A stretch of DNA of 64,000 nucleotides from positions 4,623,658 to 4,687,657 of the forward strand of contig NC_092192.1 in assembly GCF_043641665.1 (NCBI RefSeq), given 5' to 3'. The notes below the pieces were generated by a model, which did not search any database, was not told the DNA's origin, and worked only from the letters and a program-made list of their open reading frames with translations. How positions within the stretch are numbered: the stretch's first letter is position 1; every line of letters starts with the position of its first letter. Of the stretch, positions 62,156-64,000 are shown piece by piece. A program made the position numbers and the translations under genes. Source of the DNA: Enoplosus armatus. Its lineage: Eukaryota > Chordata > Actinopteri > Centrarchiformes > Enoplosidae.

Positions 62156-64000
62156 ATATTGTCAGGTGTACTTTGTCCAACCCTTTTTTATATGGTGAGG
62201 GCATAATATGTAGTACACATCATATATATTTATTGACTTACAATAAAGCGTTAACATCTAATTTACAGTGTTCTTGAAGTAATGGAGATTTATGTCAACT
62301 TCAGGCGCTTGGTTGGTGGTCATTTGAGACCTACTGTACGATTAGACTGTGTAGTAGAGGCAGCACATGCATAAAATCTATAAGTTCTTAGATTAAGAGC
62401 TGTTGTGTGTGCCGGGCGATGTTGAGCATTATGATCCCTTGAAAAATCGAACATTTTTCTTTAAAGTAGGCTAAGTTTTCACCTGGTACTATAAGAGATC
62501 CTTCCAGTTGATTTTGTATTTGCATTTTTGCTGCTGAACTCTGATTGCTGCAGTGTAGTTCAGCACTGCCCTTCTTCTTAAAGATCACCTGTCAATCAAG
62601 TAGTGTGGTCAGTGCTATTACACCTTTTTGTCAGTTCAGTCATGATGGTTATAACTGCTGACACTTATTACCCACTTCTCTCTTTTCCAGACATATTACA
62701 CACATAGAGGGAAGTTCTCCCTGTGTGGCAGACCCAGCTGATACTGAGGATGATACTTGAGTGCAAAGTACAGCTCCGGGCTGATAGTCTGAGATGTCCT
62801 AAAATGGCAACTGGATGATTTGAGCGGAAGCAATTACTCAATTAATCATTAAAAATGAATAAGCAACTATTTTGACATTCAATTAAGCAATTTTTCAAGG
62901 ACAAAGGCCAAATTTTACCTGATTCCAGCTTCTCAATTTTGAGAATTTGCTGCTTTTCTTTATTTCATCAGATAGCAAACTGAATATTTGAGTTTTTGGC
63001 TGCACAGAAAAAAGCACTTTGAAGAAGTGACATTGGGTTTAAGGCATATTGTGATTGTTGTTATTTAGACCAAACACTTTATCGAAAAAATCAGATCAAT
63101 CTGTAATGGAAATAACAGCTAGTTGCAGTCCTGCAGATGACTAACCCAAAAACCATGGCCTTTTGAAAAGGCCCAGAGATTTGGAATACCCTGCTATCAG
63201 TGTTAAAAACATTAACTGATTTTAAAGCTTTTGATTTTAAAGGTAAAATGTGTGAATACTGACATACATGAGTTTATGTAGCATACATACTTTCTTTCCC
63301 TTTTGTTGTTCTTCATCGTCGTTTTCAGTCATTGTTCTTAACTGTCGTTTGTAGTCATTGTTGTTTCAATTACCGTTTGAGTGTTAAGAATAGCAAAGTC
63401 GTCTCCCTATTATTTATCCTTTTAACAATTTTGTTTTGTTTGTCTCACAGTTCACCATCCTTTCTAGTGAAGCACAAACCAGTTACAAATAAGGAGGAAA
63501 GGCTTTCTTTGCTCTGCAACTATTTGTGTATTCATTTTCTGCACTGACTGAGGATTATTCTCACCTCTTATTCATGACATTGTCAGTTGTAACTAATGGT
63601 CATGATGTTATTTATCATTTGTAATATTGATGAAATAATCTCCACTTCACTTCACAAGTTACAGCACGGACACAGCACACCATGACACTGCATATCAGCA
63701 CAACCTTAGCTGATGATAAACTCCAAACAGAAACTACAGGAGCTTTTGAAAACATCCTGTGTGTGTCCCTCATAGCGATAAATCCAATATGATGTGAACA
63801 CAGTGTTTGTGGGGAAAAAGTGCGAAGTAGATAATAGAAGCTGATTCACATCAGTGACTCTGGTCACAGTGTGCAGGGCAGCAACATATCCAAATAGACT
63901 TGGAGTTTAATAGAACAAATAGACTGTAAGAAGCAAATGCAGACCCCTCCCTTTGAGTGCATCAAATTAAAAGGGCATTCCACCAATTTCACACATGTAG
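62156..64000. other. no gene seen
   Basis: AT-rich, no recognisable exon, RNA gene or bounded repeat. Confidence 0.5.

Larger units (their letters stand above)
57959..64000 (-). other. upstream intron or 5' flank of tlcd3a, no coding exon found
   Basis: The missing first coding exon (hydrophobic, ending in phase 2) was looked for on the minus strand without success. The region holds two copies of one repeat (58131-58522, 59965-60215), a LINE tail near 62000-62155 and a GC-richer patch at 60930-61270. The rest is AT-rich. Confidence 0.5.

Overview
This is a vertebrate nuclear window, almost certainly from a ray-finned (percomorph-type) fish. The genes are split into short exons with GT-AG introns. 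The encoded proteins are close to animal 14-3-3 epsilon, CRK, smoothelin-like and TLCD3 proteins. The gaps hold repeats I recognise from teleost genomes: short terminal-inverted-repeat (TIR) elements, LINE tails ending in gattctga units, and a decayed Ty3/Gypsy fragment. There is no bacterial-style gene organisation, CRISPR array or operon.

Four protein genes lie in a row on the minus strand, so they are read from right to left. (1) ywhae (14-3-3 epsilon): five coding exons from 11174 to 1799; the last short coding exon is not visible and probably lies left of the window. (2) crk: three coding exons from 21291 to 16422, giving a complete 318-residue SH2-SH3-SH3 adaptor. (3) A smoothelin-like gene (smtnl/SMTNL2 type): thirteen coding exons from 32516 to 23557 that join without a phase conflict into 681 codons plus stop; its middle is a row of related phase-1 exons. 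(4) A TLC-domain gene (tlcd3a/FAM57A type): four coding exons from 57958 to 45837; its first coding exon is not found. ywhae and crk are also neighbours in human 17p13.3, where TLCD3A is nearby, so the block looks like conserved synteny.

The genes do not form one pathway. 14-3-3 epsilon and CRK are both cytoplasmic phospho-dependent adaptors, the smoothelin-like protein is an actin-associated calponin-homology protein, and TLCD3 is a multi-pass membrane protein. One smoothelin-like exon encodes a textbook 14-3-3 binding motif, but any link to the neighbouring gene is speculative.

The non-coding part is rich in mobile-element remains. The clearest are a hAT-like element with an 8-bp target duplication just beyond the crk stop codon, which contains a second, nested TIR element; two abutting TIR elements near 35.4-36.2 kb; a TIR element at 37.7 kb; and a 1.5-kb stretch (38.4-39.95 kb) bounded by inverted repeats and filled with a degenerate 'gttagcatggag' array that has a partial relative at 56.3 kb. 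I see no evidence for a wholly new biological system. The exon-module expansion in the smoothelin-like gene and the nested or array-bearing repeats are the most unusual parts.
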